Of a stretch of 64,000 nucleotides of DNA, positions 24,115 through 33,243 are shown one piece after another (within the stretch, counting starts at the first letter, position 1; every line of letters starts with the position of its first letter). Where the stretch lies: the NCBI GenBank assembly GCA_009789175.1, contig CP046866.1, positions 806,001-870,000 on the forward strand, read 5' to 3'. The notes under the pieces were generated by a model, which had not been told where the DNA came from, made no database searches, and worked only from the letters and a program-made list of their open reading frames with translations. This DNA comes from Salinibaculum litoreum (lineage in GTDB: Archaea > Halobacteriota > Halobacteria > Halobacteriales > Haloarculaceae). The translations under genes were made by a program, and so were the position numbers.

Positions 24115-26361
24115 ATGGAACTGGCCGCCCGACTGCACGCCGATGCACACGCGGCCGACGAGCGCCGCGTGCTGGTGCTTGCCGGTCCGGCCGAGCGGAC
24201 CCGGACGCGAGCCACGCAGGCGCTTGAGACGGCGTCTATCGACCCTGCGGCGACTCGCTACGTCGGCCGTGCCGAGTCGCTTCCCTACGAGCAGATCGAC
24301 CCCCGCCGGAGCGACCGGCTGCTCGGCACCACCCAACAGGCGGTTGTGCTTGACTGTCACGATGCCTGCCGGCCGAACGCGCTCGGTGCTGCCGTCGGGG
24401 CCGTCGACGGTGGCGGACTGCTGGTCGTCCTGACGCCGTCACTCGATGAGTGGCCGGACCGCCGGGACAGCTTCGACGAGACGCTTGCTGTCCCGCCGTT
24501 CGAGACCGAGCAGGTCATCGGCTACTTCCGCCGACGGCTGGTCCGGACGCTTCGCACTCACCGCGGCATCGCGATTGTCGAGGTCGGTGTCGACGGTGAG
24601 GCCGTCGTTCGGGATGGCATCGTCGACGCTCCACCGCGCCCGCCGCGAGAAGACCCGACGATGCCCTCCGACCGAGCCTTCCCGACGGCTGCCTACGACG
24701 CAGCACTGACCCAGGACCAACTCGACGCCGTCGCCGAACTCGAAGTACTCACCGACGGCGGGCAGGCCGTCGTCGTCGAGGCCGACCGCGGCCGGGGCAA
24801 ATCCAGCGCGGTCGGTCTCGCAGCCGCCTCTCTGGCGCTGGATGGGGCCGACGTACTCGTGACGGCACCGAACTACCGGAACGTCGCGGAGGTGTTTGCC
24901 CGCGCCGAGGAACTGCTGTCCTCGCTGGATGCACTCGCCGCGCTCGACGACGAGACTCACCCACAGCGCATCGAGACTGCGAGAGGGACTGTGCGCTTTG
25001 CCCGAGCCACGGATGCGGCGGGTCTGCCCGGCGACCCCGACTGCGTTATCGTCGACGAGGCCGCCGCGCTCCCGGTACGTCTGCTGGAAGCCTTCCTCGA
25101 CGCCGACCGCGTCGCCTTCGCGACGACCGTTCACGGCTACGAAGGGGCAGGTCGGGGGTTCTCGGTGCGCTTTCGGGAACGCCTCGAATCGAGCGAGTAC
25201 GACCTGACGGACGTGTCCCTCTCGGAACCCATCCGGTACGCACCGGGGGACCCAATCGAGGTGTGGGGCTTCCGGGCGCTGTGTCTCGGCGCTCGGCCGG
25301 CCGTCGACCCGGTCGTCGAGGATGCGACGCCGGAGACTGCAACCTATCGACGCATCTCCGCGTCTGACCTGCTGGCGGATGAACACCTGCTCCGGGAGGC
25401 CTTTGGGTTGCTCGTGGTGGCACACTACCGGACCGAGCCTGACGACCTCGCGCGCATGCTGGATGCGCCCAACGTGACCGTCCGCGCACTGCTGTCTGAC
25501 GGGCACGTCGTCTCCGTGGCGCTTCTGGCTCGCGAGGGTGGGCTTCCTGCCGACCTGCGGGCGAGTATGTACGAGGGCCAGCGCGTCCGCGGCAACATGA
25601 TTCCGGACGTGTTGAGCAGTCAGTTGCGCGACGAGGCAGCCGGCATCCCAATCGGCTATCGCGTGCTTCGCATCGCGACACATCCGGCGGTCCGCTCGCG
25701 GGGACTGGGCACGCGACTGCTCGCTGAGATACGTTCGGAGTTCGCAGACGGCGGGCCGGAGTGTGACTATCTCGGCGTCGGCTACGGCGCGACCCCGGAA
25801 CTCATCGACTTCTGGGCCGACAGCGGCTTCCGGGCGGTCCATCTCTCGACGACCAGAAACGACCGCAGCGGCGAACACTCCCTCATCATGCTCGACCCGC
25901 TGTCCGACGCTGGCGAGGAACTCTGCCAGCGCCACACCGACTGGTTTCTGCGTCGCTTCCCCGGCGTCCTCACAGACGCCCTCTCCGGGGTCGACCCCGA
26001 CGTGGTCCGGGCGACGCTGCGGGCGATTGCCACTGAACCCGACGTCGACTGTACCAAAATGGAGTGGCGGGTGGTCGTCGGCGCAGCAGGAGGGGCCAGC
26101 ATCGTCGACGCTGCCCCGGGGCCGATGCGTCAACTTGCCGTTCGCCATCTCGTCGCGCCGGTTGACCCGACTGCGCTCACTGACCGGGAAGAACGCCTGC
26201 TCGTCATGAAGGTGTTGCAGGCCCGGGAGTGGGACGAGACGGCCGAGGCACTGGCCTTTCGCGCGACCGGCCCCTGCAAGCGCACCATCGGCGACGTTGC
26301 CGGCAGGCTCGTCGACTGTTATGGCACCGCGTTCGCCAGAGAGGAGCGTGAGCGACTGTGA
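24115..26361 (+). CDS. tmcA: tRNA(Met) cytidine acetyltransferase TmcA
   Basis: The 748-residue enzyme makes N4-acetylcytidine using acetyl-CoA and ATP. It has the family's RecA-like helicase part with Walker A EADRGRGKSSAVG (about residues 222-234) and a Walker B VDEAAALPV (about 313), followed by a GNAT domain (RVLRIATHPAVRSRGLGTRLL). In archaea homologues acetylate tRNA and in some species also rRNA. Its stop overlaps the next start as TGATG. Confidence 0.95.
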   Translation: MELAARLHADAHAADERRVLVLAGPAERTRTRATQALETASIDPAATRYVGRAESLPYEQIDPRRSDRLLGTTQQAVVLDCHDACRPNALGAAVGAVDGGGLLVVLTPSLDEWPDRRDSFDETLAVPPFETEQVIGYFRRRLVRTLRTHRGIAIVEVGVDGEAVVRDGIVDAPPRPPREDPTMPSDRAFPTAAYDAALTQDQLDAVAELEVLTDGGQAVVVEADRGRGKSSAVGLAAASLALDGADVLVTAPNYRNVAEVFARAEELLSSLDALAALDDETHPQRIETARGTVRFARATDAAGLPGDPDCVIVDEAAALPVRLLEAFLDADRVAFATTVHGYEGAGRGFSVRFRERLESSEYDLTDVSLSEPIRYAPGDPIEVWGFRALCLGARPAVDPVVEDATPETATYRRISASDLLADEHLLREAFGLLVVAHYRTEPDDLARMLDAPNVTVRALLSDGHVVSVALLAREGGLPADLRASMYEGQRVRGNMIPDVLSSQLRDEAAGIPIGYRVLRIATHPAVRSRGLGTRLLAEIRSEFADGGPECDYLGVGYGATPELIDFWADSGFRAVHLSTTRNDRSGEHSLIMLDPLSDAGEELCQRHTDWFLRRFPGVLTDALSGVDPDVVRATLRAIATEPDVDCTKMEWRVVVGAAGGASIVDAAPGPMRQLAVRHLVAPVDPTALTDREERLLVMKVLQAREWDETAEALAFRATGPCKRTIGDVAGRLVDCYGTAFAREERERL

Positions 26362-26849
26362 TGTTCGGCGTCGAACCGCTGGTCGTCGTCGCCTTCCTCC
26401 TCCTCGCCGCTGCCGTCGTCGGGAGCGCTCTGCCGCTGATTCCGGGCCCGTTGCTCTCGCTTCTCGGCATCCTCACCTACTGGGTGGCGACGGGCTATTC
26501 CGACCCCACAGCGCTCGTCCTGATAGTCTTGCTCGCGGTGGCGTTGCTGGGCGTCGCCGTCGACCTGTTCGGCGGTGCCCTCGGTGCAAAAGCCGGTGGT
26601 GCTTCGGCGAAGACGACAGCTGTCGCTGCCGTCGCCGGGTTGCTCCTCTTTTTCGTCGCCGGACCTGTCGGCGTCGTCCTCGGCGTCGCCGGGACGGTCT
26701 TTGTCGTCGAGTTCGCGCGTCACCGCGATGCGCGGGCCAGCGGTCGGGCCGCGCTGGCTGCAACCGTCGGCGTGCTCGGCTCCGCCGTCGTGCAGGTCGT
26801 GCTGACGCTGTCGATTCTGCTGGCGATGATACTGGTCGTGGTGCTCTGA
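26361..26849 (+). CDS. DUF456-type small membrane protein
   Basis: This 162-residue hydrophobic protein has four or five membrane helices with two glycine-rich hairpins (GSALPLIPGPLLSLLG and GALGAKAGGAS), the pattern of DUF456. The ATG at 26361 overlaps the tmcA stop; a GTG at 26358 is the alternative. Function unknown. Confidence 0.8.
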   Translation: MFGVEPLVVVAFLLLAAAVVGSALPLIPGPLLSLLGILTYWVATGYSDPTALVLIVLLAVALLGVAVDLFGGALGAKAGGASAKTTAVAAVAGLLLFFVAGPVGVVLGVAGTVFVVEFARHRDARASGRAALAATVGVLGSAVVQVVLTLSILLAMILVVVL

Positions 26850-26905
26850 GTGCAGCCGGGCCTCCGACCGGAAACCATGTTACACTCTACCGCATGTAGG
26901 GAAAC

Positions 26906-27088
26906 ATGGAGTGTACGCAGGAAGGGTGTGAGAAAGAGGCCACATTCGAGTTGCACATCCCGTGGGCACCGAACCGGGCAGTCTGTGCAGCCCACGCCCG
27001 CGTCGAAGCACGAGCGGATGGCGTCGTCGCCGACGCGCTGGAGACGGCCGATGAGGAGTTGCCCGACGGCGCTGCACACCGCGATTGA
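26906..27088 (+). CDS. Small cysteine-containing protein
   Basis: The 60-residue acidic protein has C3-x4-C8 near its N-terminus and a CAAH pair around residue 27, suggesting a small zinc site. Haloarchaea encode many such micro-proteins. The frame has a believable N-terminus and coding-like composition, but I do not recognise the family. Confidence 0.6.
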   Translation: MECTQEGCEKEATFELHIPWAPNRAVCAAHARVEARADGVVADALETADEELPDGAAHRD

Positions 27089-27102
27089 AAGAGAGAACGC
27101 GC

Positions 27103-27834
27103 TCAGATATCCGTCGCCATCATGACTTCGTCGATGGAGTTCCCGCCCATCTTGTAGTGGTCCTCACGACGGGCTTCCTCCTGCCAGCCGCGCTCTTCGA
27201 GGAAGGAGATGGCTGCCTCGTTGGTGGCCGGAATGGAGTTGTAGATTTTCTCGAAGCCCTGTGAACTCGCCCACTCGAGCCCGCGCTCGAGCAGATGGCT
27301 CCCGATGTTGTTGCCACGGTACTCCTCGAGGACGCCCACGGTCAGTTCCGCGGTGTGACTGAGCTTCTCGATTTCCGGGTGTTTGAGATGGACCCAGCCG
27401 ACGACCTCGCCGTTTACAGTTGCGACGAAGAACATCCGCGATTCGAGTTCGTTGTGCCGGAGGAGCACGCCCTCGCTGTCGATAACATCGGCAACCGTCT
27501 CGGCGTTGACGTACTCGCCGCCGCCGATGGCCTGTCGGATTGCGCCGACCAGCCCCGTCAGGTCCTCTTCCCGGGCCTGGCGGATTTTGAACTCTACATC
27601 CTCGGCCTCGAACTCCTCTTCGGCACCGCTGTCGAAGGCGATGCGGAGTTTGCCTCCGACTTCCTCCAATATGCCGTCCCGTCGGAGGATAGCCGTGTGG
27701 TGGCCGAAAGCGCGCTCGCCAAGATTCAGTGACTGGCGTATCTTCTCCGGCCGGCTTGCCCCGTGTGACTCGACGTATTCGTAGATGTCCTGCCTGTCCC
27801 TGTGGTCGAACTCTATCTTGTCAGTCAGTTCCAT
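27103..27834 (-). CDS. Winged-helix plus GNAT acetyltransferase fusion
   Basis: Residues 1-75 look like a winged helix (YEYVESHGASRPEKIRQSL...HHTAILRRDGILEEV). Residues about 80-243 form a GNAT domain with the acetyl-CoA loop VLEEYRGNNIGSHLLERGL. It may be a regulator that acetylates proteins or small molecules; the target is unknown. The ATG at 27834 is preferred to one 15 bases upstream because it starts at the first conserved helix (MELTDKIEFD). Confidence 0.8.
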   Translation of the reverse strand: MELTDKIEFDHRDRQDIYEYVESHGASRPEKIRQSLNLGERAFGHHTAILRRDGILEEVGGKLRIAFDSGAEEEFEAEDVEFKIRQAREEDLTGLVGAIRQAIGGGEYVNAETVADVIDSEGVLLRHNELESRMFFVATVNGEVVGWVHLKHPEIEKLSHTAELTVGVLEEYRGNNIGSHLLERGLEWASSQGFEKIYNSIPATNEAAISFLEERGWQEEARREDHYKMGGNSIDEVMMATDI

Positions 27835-27925
27835 GAGAGATGCTACCACTGCCCGGTACTTAACGGTTTGTCACGATATGGTGATGCGTCTGCCTGCTGC
27901 GTGAAAATACTGCCCACGAGGGAAA

Positions 27926-28300
27926 TCACGCGTCCTCAGGAACTCTGGTCAGCAACTCGGCGACGTCTTTGATGTTGCGCGTATCGATGAGCAACTCCGC
28001 AGCCTTCCGAAGCGCGAAATCGGCCTCCATCTCGACGCCGTAGCAGGCGGCATACAGCGTCAGCCAGTCGTTCATCGCCGTTTCCAGCGCCCGGTAGGCG
28101 TCCGGCGGGAATCGTATCATGTGCTGGCCGGTGCGGGCCTCGACGAACAGCGAGATGGCCGGTCCGGCTCCTTCCCGGAGGTAGTTCATCGCCCGGTCCT
28201 CGGCAGGGGGGCTCTCCGGCGGTTCGAATGCCTGCACGTCGCGCTCGGCCCGCTCGGAGAGGTCCCAGATGCGCTCCGTGAAGCGGGCTTTCGCGTCCAT
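27926..28300 (-). CDS. Conserved protein at the end of the fix operon
   Basis: The 124-residue all-helical acidic protein begins two bases after the FixCX stop and is thus the last gene of the fix operon. It contains GAGPAISLFVEARTGQHM and ETAMNDWLTLYAACYG but no cofactor motif that I can name. The start MDAKARFTERIWDL at 28300 is chosen over a longer frame overlapping fixCX. A role in assembling or regulating the ETF complex is inferred from position only. Confidence 0.75.
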   Translation of the reverse strand: MDAKARFTERIWDLSERAERDVQAFEPPESPPAEDRAMNYLREGAGPAISLFVEARTGQHMIRFPPDAYRALETAMNDWLTLYAACYGVEMEADFALRKAAELLIDTRNIKDVAELLTRVPEDA

Positions 28301-28301
28301 G

Positions 28302-29966
28302 CTATCCCTGTTTGTACTCGACACCCTTGCCACCCGAGGGGTGCTCCCAGTGGGTGTCGGCGACGACGGCACAGGTGCCACACTCGACACATGGCTGTGT
28401 GTCGAGGCTGACGACTTTCTCCTGGCCGCCGTTGGTCTTGATGGTCTCCTCGCGGTAACAGCCGCCACCGAAGTCCTCAGCGCTGACCGGACACGCGGTC
28501 ACGGCCGTGCCGCTGGCCTCGAAGCTGTTGTCCTGCAGTTCGATGTGGGGGTCGTCCACGTCGTAGGTCAGGTCGCCGATACGGTCGTCCAGTTCCGGGG
28601 GCTCGACGGTGTTGTCGTCGGTGACGCGGGTCCCCATCACCTCGCCGATGCGCTCGGGAATCACTGCATAGGACATCTTGGTGTCCGGAATCATTCCCAG
28701 CACGAACGGACTGTTGAACGACTTTTCCAGCAGGCCGAATTTGCCGGCAGCTTTCAGTCCGACAGAGCCGACCGGCGAGTCGAGGACGGCGTTACCGACC
28801 TTGTTGACGATACTCGACTCCGACACCGCCCGGGTCGCCCGGTATCGCTTGGGTCGGAGTTTCGCCAGGACACCCTCCTCTTCGAGTTTCCGCTCGTAGA
28901 GTTCGCCGGCCGCATTCGTGTCGCCGCGTGTCTTCGCTTCCTGAAAGGCCTCGGCAGCGAGTCCGCCAGCGGTTACGGCGTGGTTCATCCCCTTGATGAT
29001 GGGACCCTGGGCCTGCATCTGGCCGGCGGCGTCGCCGACGAGCAGGAGTCGCCCGCGGTGTGGCGAAGGGTGTGCGACCTTCTTCGAGTCGGGTACCAGC
29101 TTCGCTGCGTACTCGCGTTCCTCGTACTCGCCCTGGAACCACTGGTCGAGCAGCGGGTGTGTCAACAGGTTGTCCAGCAGTTCGTGGGGCTCTGCCTGTT
29201 CCTCCGAGATGGAGTCCAGGTGGAAGACGGTCCCCACGGAGAGGGTCTGGTCGTTCGTATAGAGGAAGCCACCGCCACGAACGCCATCGAAGAGGTCACC
29301 CGAGAACAGGTGGGCGACGCCCTCGTCGTCGTCGATACCGAAGCGCTCGTTGATTACTTCGGGGTCCATCTCGACGACGGCCTTGACGCCCTGGAACCAG
29401 TCCTCGGGGTCTTCCCAGTCCATCAGGCCGGCGTCCCGTGCCAGTTCGGAGTTGACGCCGTCGGCCGCGATGATGACATCGGCCGTGATGGGGTCGAGTT
29501 CGTCCAGTGTGACGCCGACGATTTCGCCCCCATCCCGAAGGAGACCGTTGACTCGAACGTTGGTCAGCAGGCCGCCGCCGGTTTCGCGTGTCATCTCGTG
29601 GACGCGGTCGGCGAGCCAGGAGTCCATCTTCCGGCGCAGGACGGCATCACACCACTCCGTGTCGCGGTGGTGGATGTCGTGGAGGTCGAAGGTCTTGACC
29701 TGCCGACCGGCGACGTTGTGGATGTAGTACTCGCCGACCGGGCGCTCTGCAGCCTCCTCCCGGAAGTTGGGAAAGAGGGTGTCCAGCGTGTACGGTGCGG
29801 ACTTCTCGCCGTAGAGCAGACCGCCGGAGACGTTTTTCGACCCGGCGTCGGTGCCCCGTTCGAGGACGAGCGTCTCGACGCCCTGGTTTGCGAGCGTTGC
29901 CGCTGCCGCTGCACCGCCGGGACCGCACCCGACGACAAGTGCTTCGTAGTGTTCGTGCTTAGTCAT
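28302..29966 (-). CDS. fixC: FixC-FixX fusion: ETF:quinone oxidoreductase with ferredoxin domain
   Basis: Residues 1-440 are the FAD protein FixC (nucleotide-binding VVGCGPGGAAAAATLANQG, later LLLVGDAAGQMQAQG). The last 100 residues are a FixX-like ferredoxin domain (TACPVSAEDF...PCVECGTC) for one 4Fe-4S cluster. In most organisms fixC and fixX are separate genes; here they are one polypeptide. With FixA/FixB it passes electrons to menaquinone, and in FixABCX-type complexes also to ferredoxin by bifurcation. The start overlaps the fixB stop by eight bases. Confidence 0.9.
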   Translation of the reverse strand: MTKHEHYEALVVGCGPGGAAAAATLANQGVETLVLERGTDAGSKNVSGGLLYGEKSAPYTLDTLFPNFREEAAERPVGEYYIHNVAGRQVKTFDLHDIHHRDTEWCDAVLRRKMDSWLADRVHEMTRETGGGLLTNVRVNGLLRDGGEIVGVTLDELDPITADVIIAADGVNSELARDAGLMDWEDPEDWFQGVKAVVEMDPEVINERFGIDDDEGVAHLFSGDLFDGVRGGGFLYTNDQTLSVGTVFHLDSISEEQAEPHELLDNLLTHPLLDQWFQGEYEEREYAAKLVPDSKKVAHPSPHRGRLLLVGDAAGQMQAQGPIIKGMNHAVTAGGLAAEAFQEAKTRGDTNAAGELYERKLEEEGVLAKLRPKRYRATRAVSESSIVNKVGNAVLDSPVGSVGLKAAGKFGLLEKSFNSPFVLGMIPDTKMSYAVIPERIGEVMGTRVTDDNTVEPPELDDRIGDLTYDVDDPHIELQDNSFEASGTAVTACPVSAEDFGGGCYREETIKTNGGQEKVVSLDTQPCVECGTCAVVADTHWEHPSGGKGVEYKQG

Positions 29967-31620
29967 CGCTTACCTCCGCAACTGCCTCTGCAAAGTCGCC
30001 CTCCTCCAGCGCCTCCGTCAGTTGTGGCAGGACCTCGAAGAGGTCGCCCTGGATGAAGTAATCCGAGAAGTCCCGGATGTCGGCGTCCGTGTCGGTGTTG
30101 ATGGCGATAATCGTATCGGACTCGTCCATGCCGACCTTGTGCTGGACGGCCCCGGAGATGCCCGCCGCGATGTACACGTCGGGTTCGACCTCCTGGCCGG
30201 ATTCGCCGATCTGTCGTTCCATCTGGACGTACTGTTCGACGTGGCTATCGAACTGGTAGGAGGCGGTGAGTACACCCCGTGAGAGACCCAGGTCGGCCTC
30301 CTCGAACTGGTCGGCGAGTTCGACGCCGAGTTCGATTCCCCGGGTCGGGTCGTCAGCGATGCCCCGGCCCATCGAGACGATGACGTCGTTGCCGGTCAGG
30401 TCGACGCCGTCGTCGAGCCTGTCGGACTCGACGATTTCGATGTCGAACCACTCGTCGGGGAGTTCGAGGTCGTGTTCGACGATTTCACCCTCGCGCTCGT
30501 GGTCGGGGTCGGGCATGTCGAAGGTACCCGGAATGACCGAGGCTCCCTGTGGATGGAAGTCCCGGTGGGGCTTGTCGATACACAGAATCGTCGAATACTC
30601 GAACCCGGAGAAGTCGGGCCGGGGCATGTGGAGGATACGGTCGAACTCCTTGCTATCCCCTGGCGTTCCCGTCTTTGCGGGGTTGGATATCATCGCACTC
30701 TCGATGTAGAGGTCCGAACAGTCCGATGCCAGTCCGGAGTCGAGTTCGCCCTGGACCAGCGCCGAGAGGTCCCGGCCGTTGTTCGTCGCCGGGAAGATGT
30801 TGTACCGGGGCTCGTGGTACTCGCGCCAGTCGGCCTCGAAGTCCCGGCACATGTGACAGAAGATTTCGGTGTAGGGCTTGTGCTTGAACCGCTCCAGGCG
30901 CTCGTCCTCGTGATAGACCACGCGGTCGGCCCCGTAGGCGATACACTCCTCGGCCAACTCGGAGACCCCATCGCCGATGAGAACCGCGACGACTTCTTCG
31001 GGGTTGCCGTCCTCGTCGCCCCCGTACTGACCCTCGCTGGGGTCGCCCTCGGTGTTGTACGTATCCATCAGGTGGCGGGCCTGTCCCAGCATCTCCCTGG
31101 AGACATCGACGAGTTGGCCCTGCTGGGTCTCACAGTAGACCCACATGTCCCGGTAGTCGCCGTCGACTGTCCCCTCGACGTATTGTTTGTCCGCCGTCGG
31201 GTGGTCGAGGTCCGGGTATTTCTCCTCCGGTGGGACGTATTCGACTTCGGTCTCCTCGCCGTCATCGCCCTCCAGGGACTGGATACGGCTCTCTATCTGT
31301 GATTTCGCCCCCTTGCGGTCCTTGCCGTCCTGCTCGCGGTCGAGAATGTCCTCAAGCACGTCGACATCGTCGACCTCGCGGACCATGTTTGCGATGTCCG
31401 CGATGGTCATCTCCGTCAGGTCGGCCCCGGCGGGGTCGACATCCTCCGCTTCCCCTGCGACATCGTCGAGGCGGTTCTCGATGAGGGTGATGACGGCGTC
31501 CCGGGCTTCACCGCCTTTCTCCAGGGCCAGCATCTCCTCTAGCTCCTGTTCGTCGTCTATCTGATTGACCTCGGGTCCGAGGTCTGCAATCTCGTGTTCT
31601 GTTGGGTCTATTTCGGGCAT
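29959..31620 (-). CDS. fixB: Electron transfer flavoprotein alpha subunit (FixB) with N-terminal repeat extension
   Basis: The 553-residue protein is longer than usual FixB (about 320-360). Residues from about 150 contain the ETF alpha domain; the FAD-binding region is near the C-terminus (LSRGVLTASYQFDS, then IAAGISGAVQHKVGM). The first 125 residues form an acidic helical extension with two similar repeats, one around residues 23-52 (LEEMLALEKGGEARDAVI) and one around 88-116 (LEDILDREQDGKDRKGAK). The role of the extension is unknown. It starts two bases after fixA. Confidence 0.9.
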   Translation of the reverse strand: MPEIDPTEHEIADLGPEVNQIDDEQELEEMLALEKGGEARDAVITLIENRLDDVAGEAEDVDPAGADLTEMTIADIANMVREVDDVDVLEDILDREQDGKDRKGAKSQIESRIQSLEGDDGEETEVEYVPPEEKYPDLDHPTADKQYVEGTVDGDYRDMWVYCETQQGQLVDVSREMLGQARHLMDTYNTEGDPSEGQYGGDEDGNPEEVVAVLIGDGVSELAEECIAYGADRVVYHEDERLERFKHKPYTEIFCHMCRDFEADWREYHEPRYNIFPATNNGRDLSALVQGELDSGLASDCSDLYIESAMISNPAKTGTPGDSKEFDRILHMPRPDFSGFEYSTILCIDKPHRDFHPQGASVIPGTFDMPDPDHEREGEIVEHDLELPDEWFDIEIVESDRLDDGVDLTGNDVIVSMGRGIADDPTRGIELGVELADQFEEADLGLSRGVLTASYQFDSHVEQYVQMERQIGESGQEVEPDVYIAAGISGAVQHKVGMDESDTIIAINTDTDADIRDFSDYFIQGDLFEVLPQLTEALEEGDFAEAVAEVSDD

Positions 31621-31622
31621 GG

Positions 31623-32540
31623 TCAGTCACCTGCCGCATACGGTTGTATCTCTTCGAGAACGTCTTCCATCCCCTCGGTGTCGTCGGGTTCCACGAGCTG
31701 TGCTTCGCGTTCGGAGGGCGCTTTCGGAATCGGGTCCACGCCCGAGACGATGGTCGGCGAGCCGTCCAGGCCGATGAAGTCGGGGTCGAGGTTCAGGTCC
31801 TCCTGGTTCCACATCGTGAAGCGGTCCCAGTCGGTCATCTCCTTCTCGGAGTCGTCGGCCAGGTGTTCCGCGAACTCCGACGCCCGCTGTTGGGTCTCCT
31901 CGCGGAAGTCCTTGTGTCGCAGTCGGTGCTCGGCCTTCCGGTAGGTCGGTTCGAACTCGGGGTCGGCGACGATGAACGCGGGGAGTTCCGTCTCGACGGT
32001 CTCGATTTCGGAGATATCGCCCTCCACGAGCCGTTTCGTTCGGACCACCCCTTCGTCTTGGTCGACATCCAGCGCGATGACGTGGGTGATGAGCGGGTAC
32101 TCCGGCATCTCGTCGTTGATGTGCAGACACCACTCCGTCTGTGGGCCGGTGTGGCCCGTCTCCCCGTCTGCCGTCTTGAACCCGGCGAAGATGAGGTCCG
32201 GGTTCTCCTCCATTTGTTCCAACCCCGTGGAGACTGTCATCGCTGTCGCCCAGGTGTCGGCAGCACCCATCTCGCGGTCCGATAGCAGATAGAGGTCGTC
32301 CGCGTAGACATCCTCCATCCCCTCCTGGAGAATCTCCGCGTACCCCGGTGGGCCCATGCTCATCAACGATACTTGACCGCCCTGTCTGACTTTGGTCTGT
32401 AAGGCTGCCCGGAGAGCGTACTTGTCGTTGGGGTTCATCACCGTGGGCGTTTTCCCACGCTCCAGGTGACCGTCCTCGTCGAACGACACCTGCCCCTCAC
32501 GAAAGTCCGGGACACCCTTTGTCAGGACTACACTTCGCAT
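31623..32540 (-). CDS. fixA: Electron transfer flavoprotein beta subunit (FixA)
   Basis: The 305-residue product has the ETF beta pattern (VLTKGVPDF, AALQTKVRQGGQVSLMSMG and DLIFAGFKTADGETGHTGP, the nucleotide-binding loop). It binds flavin or AMP at the interface with FixB. The ATG at 32540 is chosen because it starts MRSVVLTKGVPD. First gene of the fixA-fixB-fixCX operon. Confidence 0.93.
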   Translation of the reverse strand: MRSVVLTKGVPDFREGQVSFDEDGHLERGKTPTVMNPNDKYALRAALQTKVRQGGQVSLMSMGPPGYAEILQEGMEDVYADDLYLLSDREMGAADTWATAMTVSTGLEQMEENPDLIFAGFKTADGETGHTGPQTEWCLHINDEMPEYPLITHVIALDVDQDEGVVRTKRLVEGDISEIETVETELPAFIVADPEFEPTYRKAEHRLRHKDFREETQQRASEFAEHLADDSEKEMTDWDRFTMWNQEDLNLDPDFIGLDGSPTIVSGVDPIPKAPSEREAQLVEPDDTEGMEDVLEEIQPYAAGD

Positions 32541-32780
32541 TGATATCACGTACCGTGTGTGAGTACGACTCCCGCGGTCACCTAATAGTTTCGTAACCAG
32601 TTTGACTTTTCTACCTCACTACTGGGACCGTTCACTCTGACGTGATGAATGTTGCCGGGTAGCGAGACTGTCGTCAGTTGCCACGCTTCGTACAGTCGTT
32701 TTGATAAACTGCCACGGTCCGGATGGGGTGGATAACGCGGTCTGGAGCGGCGGAGATGGGACTGTCCAGTACTCTGTACC

Positions 32781-32787
32781 AAAAAAA
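32781..32787 (-). terminator. T-run terminator after the ferredoxin gene
   Basis: Seven A on the plus strand, seven T on the coding strand, begin 11 bases after the ferredoxin stop. Archaeal transcription ends at such T tracts without needing a hairpin. Confidence 0.55.
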
Positions 32788-32797
32788 TGGGAACTGC

Positions 32798-33136
32798 CTA
32801 GATGCGGCCGGCGCGGCTGGGATCGACGTCGATTGCGTCCACCGGGCAGACGTCGACACAGAGCATGCAGTCGATGCACTGGTCCTCGTTGGCCGGGTCT
32901 GCCTTGATTTCGCTTTCGGGGTGGCCCGGCGTGTCTACCCACTCGAAGACATCGACCGGGCAGTCCTCCAGACAGGCACCGTCCGCGATACAGATGTCGA
33001 AGTCGACCGCGACGTGGGTGCCGTGGATGCCCTGTTTTTCGTCGGTCGCATCCTCGCCGTCCGGCGTCCAGACGCGGTGTCCGTCGTGGCGTTCAATCTC
33101 GTCGTAAGTCTCTTCGAACTCTGGGTCAATGGCCAT
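32798..33136 (-). CDS. Zinc-containing 7Fe-type ferredoxin
   Basis: The 112-residue protein has a first cluster motif C49-x5-C55-x3-C59-P, which normally holds a 3Fe-4S cluster, and a second C87xxC90xxC93xxxC97-P for 4Fe-4S. An N-terminal extension carries H17, H20 and H38, and D80 follows in KADP, matching the zinc ligands (three His, one Asp) of Sulfolobus ferredoxin. It is a soluble electron carrier. The gene lies 258 bases upstream of fixA on the same strand and may be the redox partner of the Fix complex (inference). Confidence 0.9.
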   Translation of the reverse strand: MAIDPEFEETYDEIERHDGHRVWTPDGEDATDEKQGIHGTHVAVDFDICIADGACLEDCPVDVFEWVDTPGHPESEIKADPANEDQCIDCMLCVDVCPVDAIDVDPSRAGRI

Positions 33137-33243
33137 TGGTACCTATTACCGGAACGGGCAGGAACTTAAATCTTGGACCGAAGGCAGGCGCAGTGGGGGA
33201 ACTTTCGGATGGCCTAATCAATCAGTCGCACGGTTCCCGACTC

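Noticed and set aside
24439-26148. 569-residue minus-strand frame over tmcA
   Set aside because: Shadow of an unambiguous tmcA gene.
28269-30056. 595-residue plus-strand frame over fixCX
   Set aside because: Antisense shadow; fixCX has all cofactor motifs.
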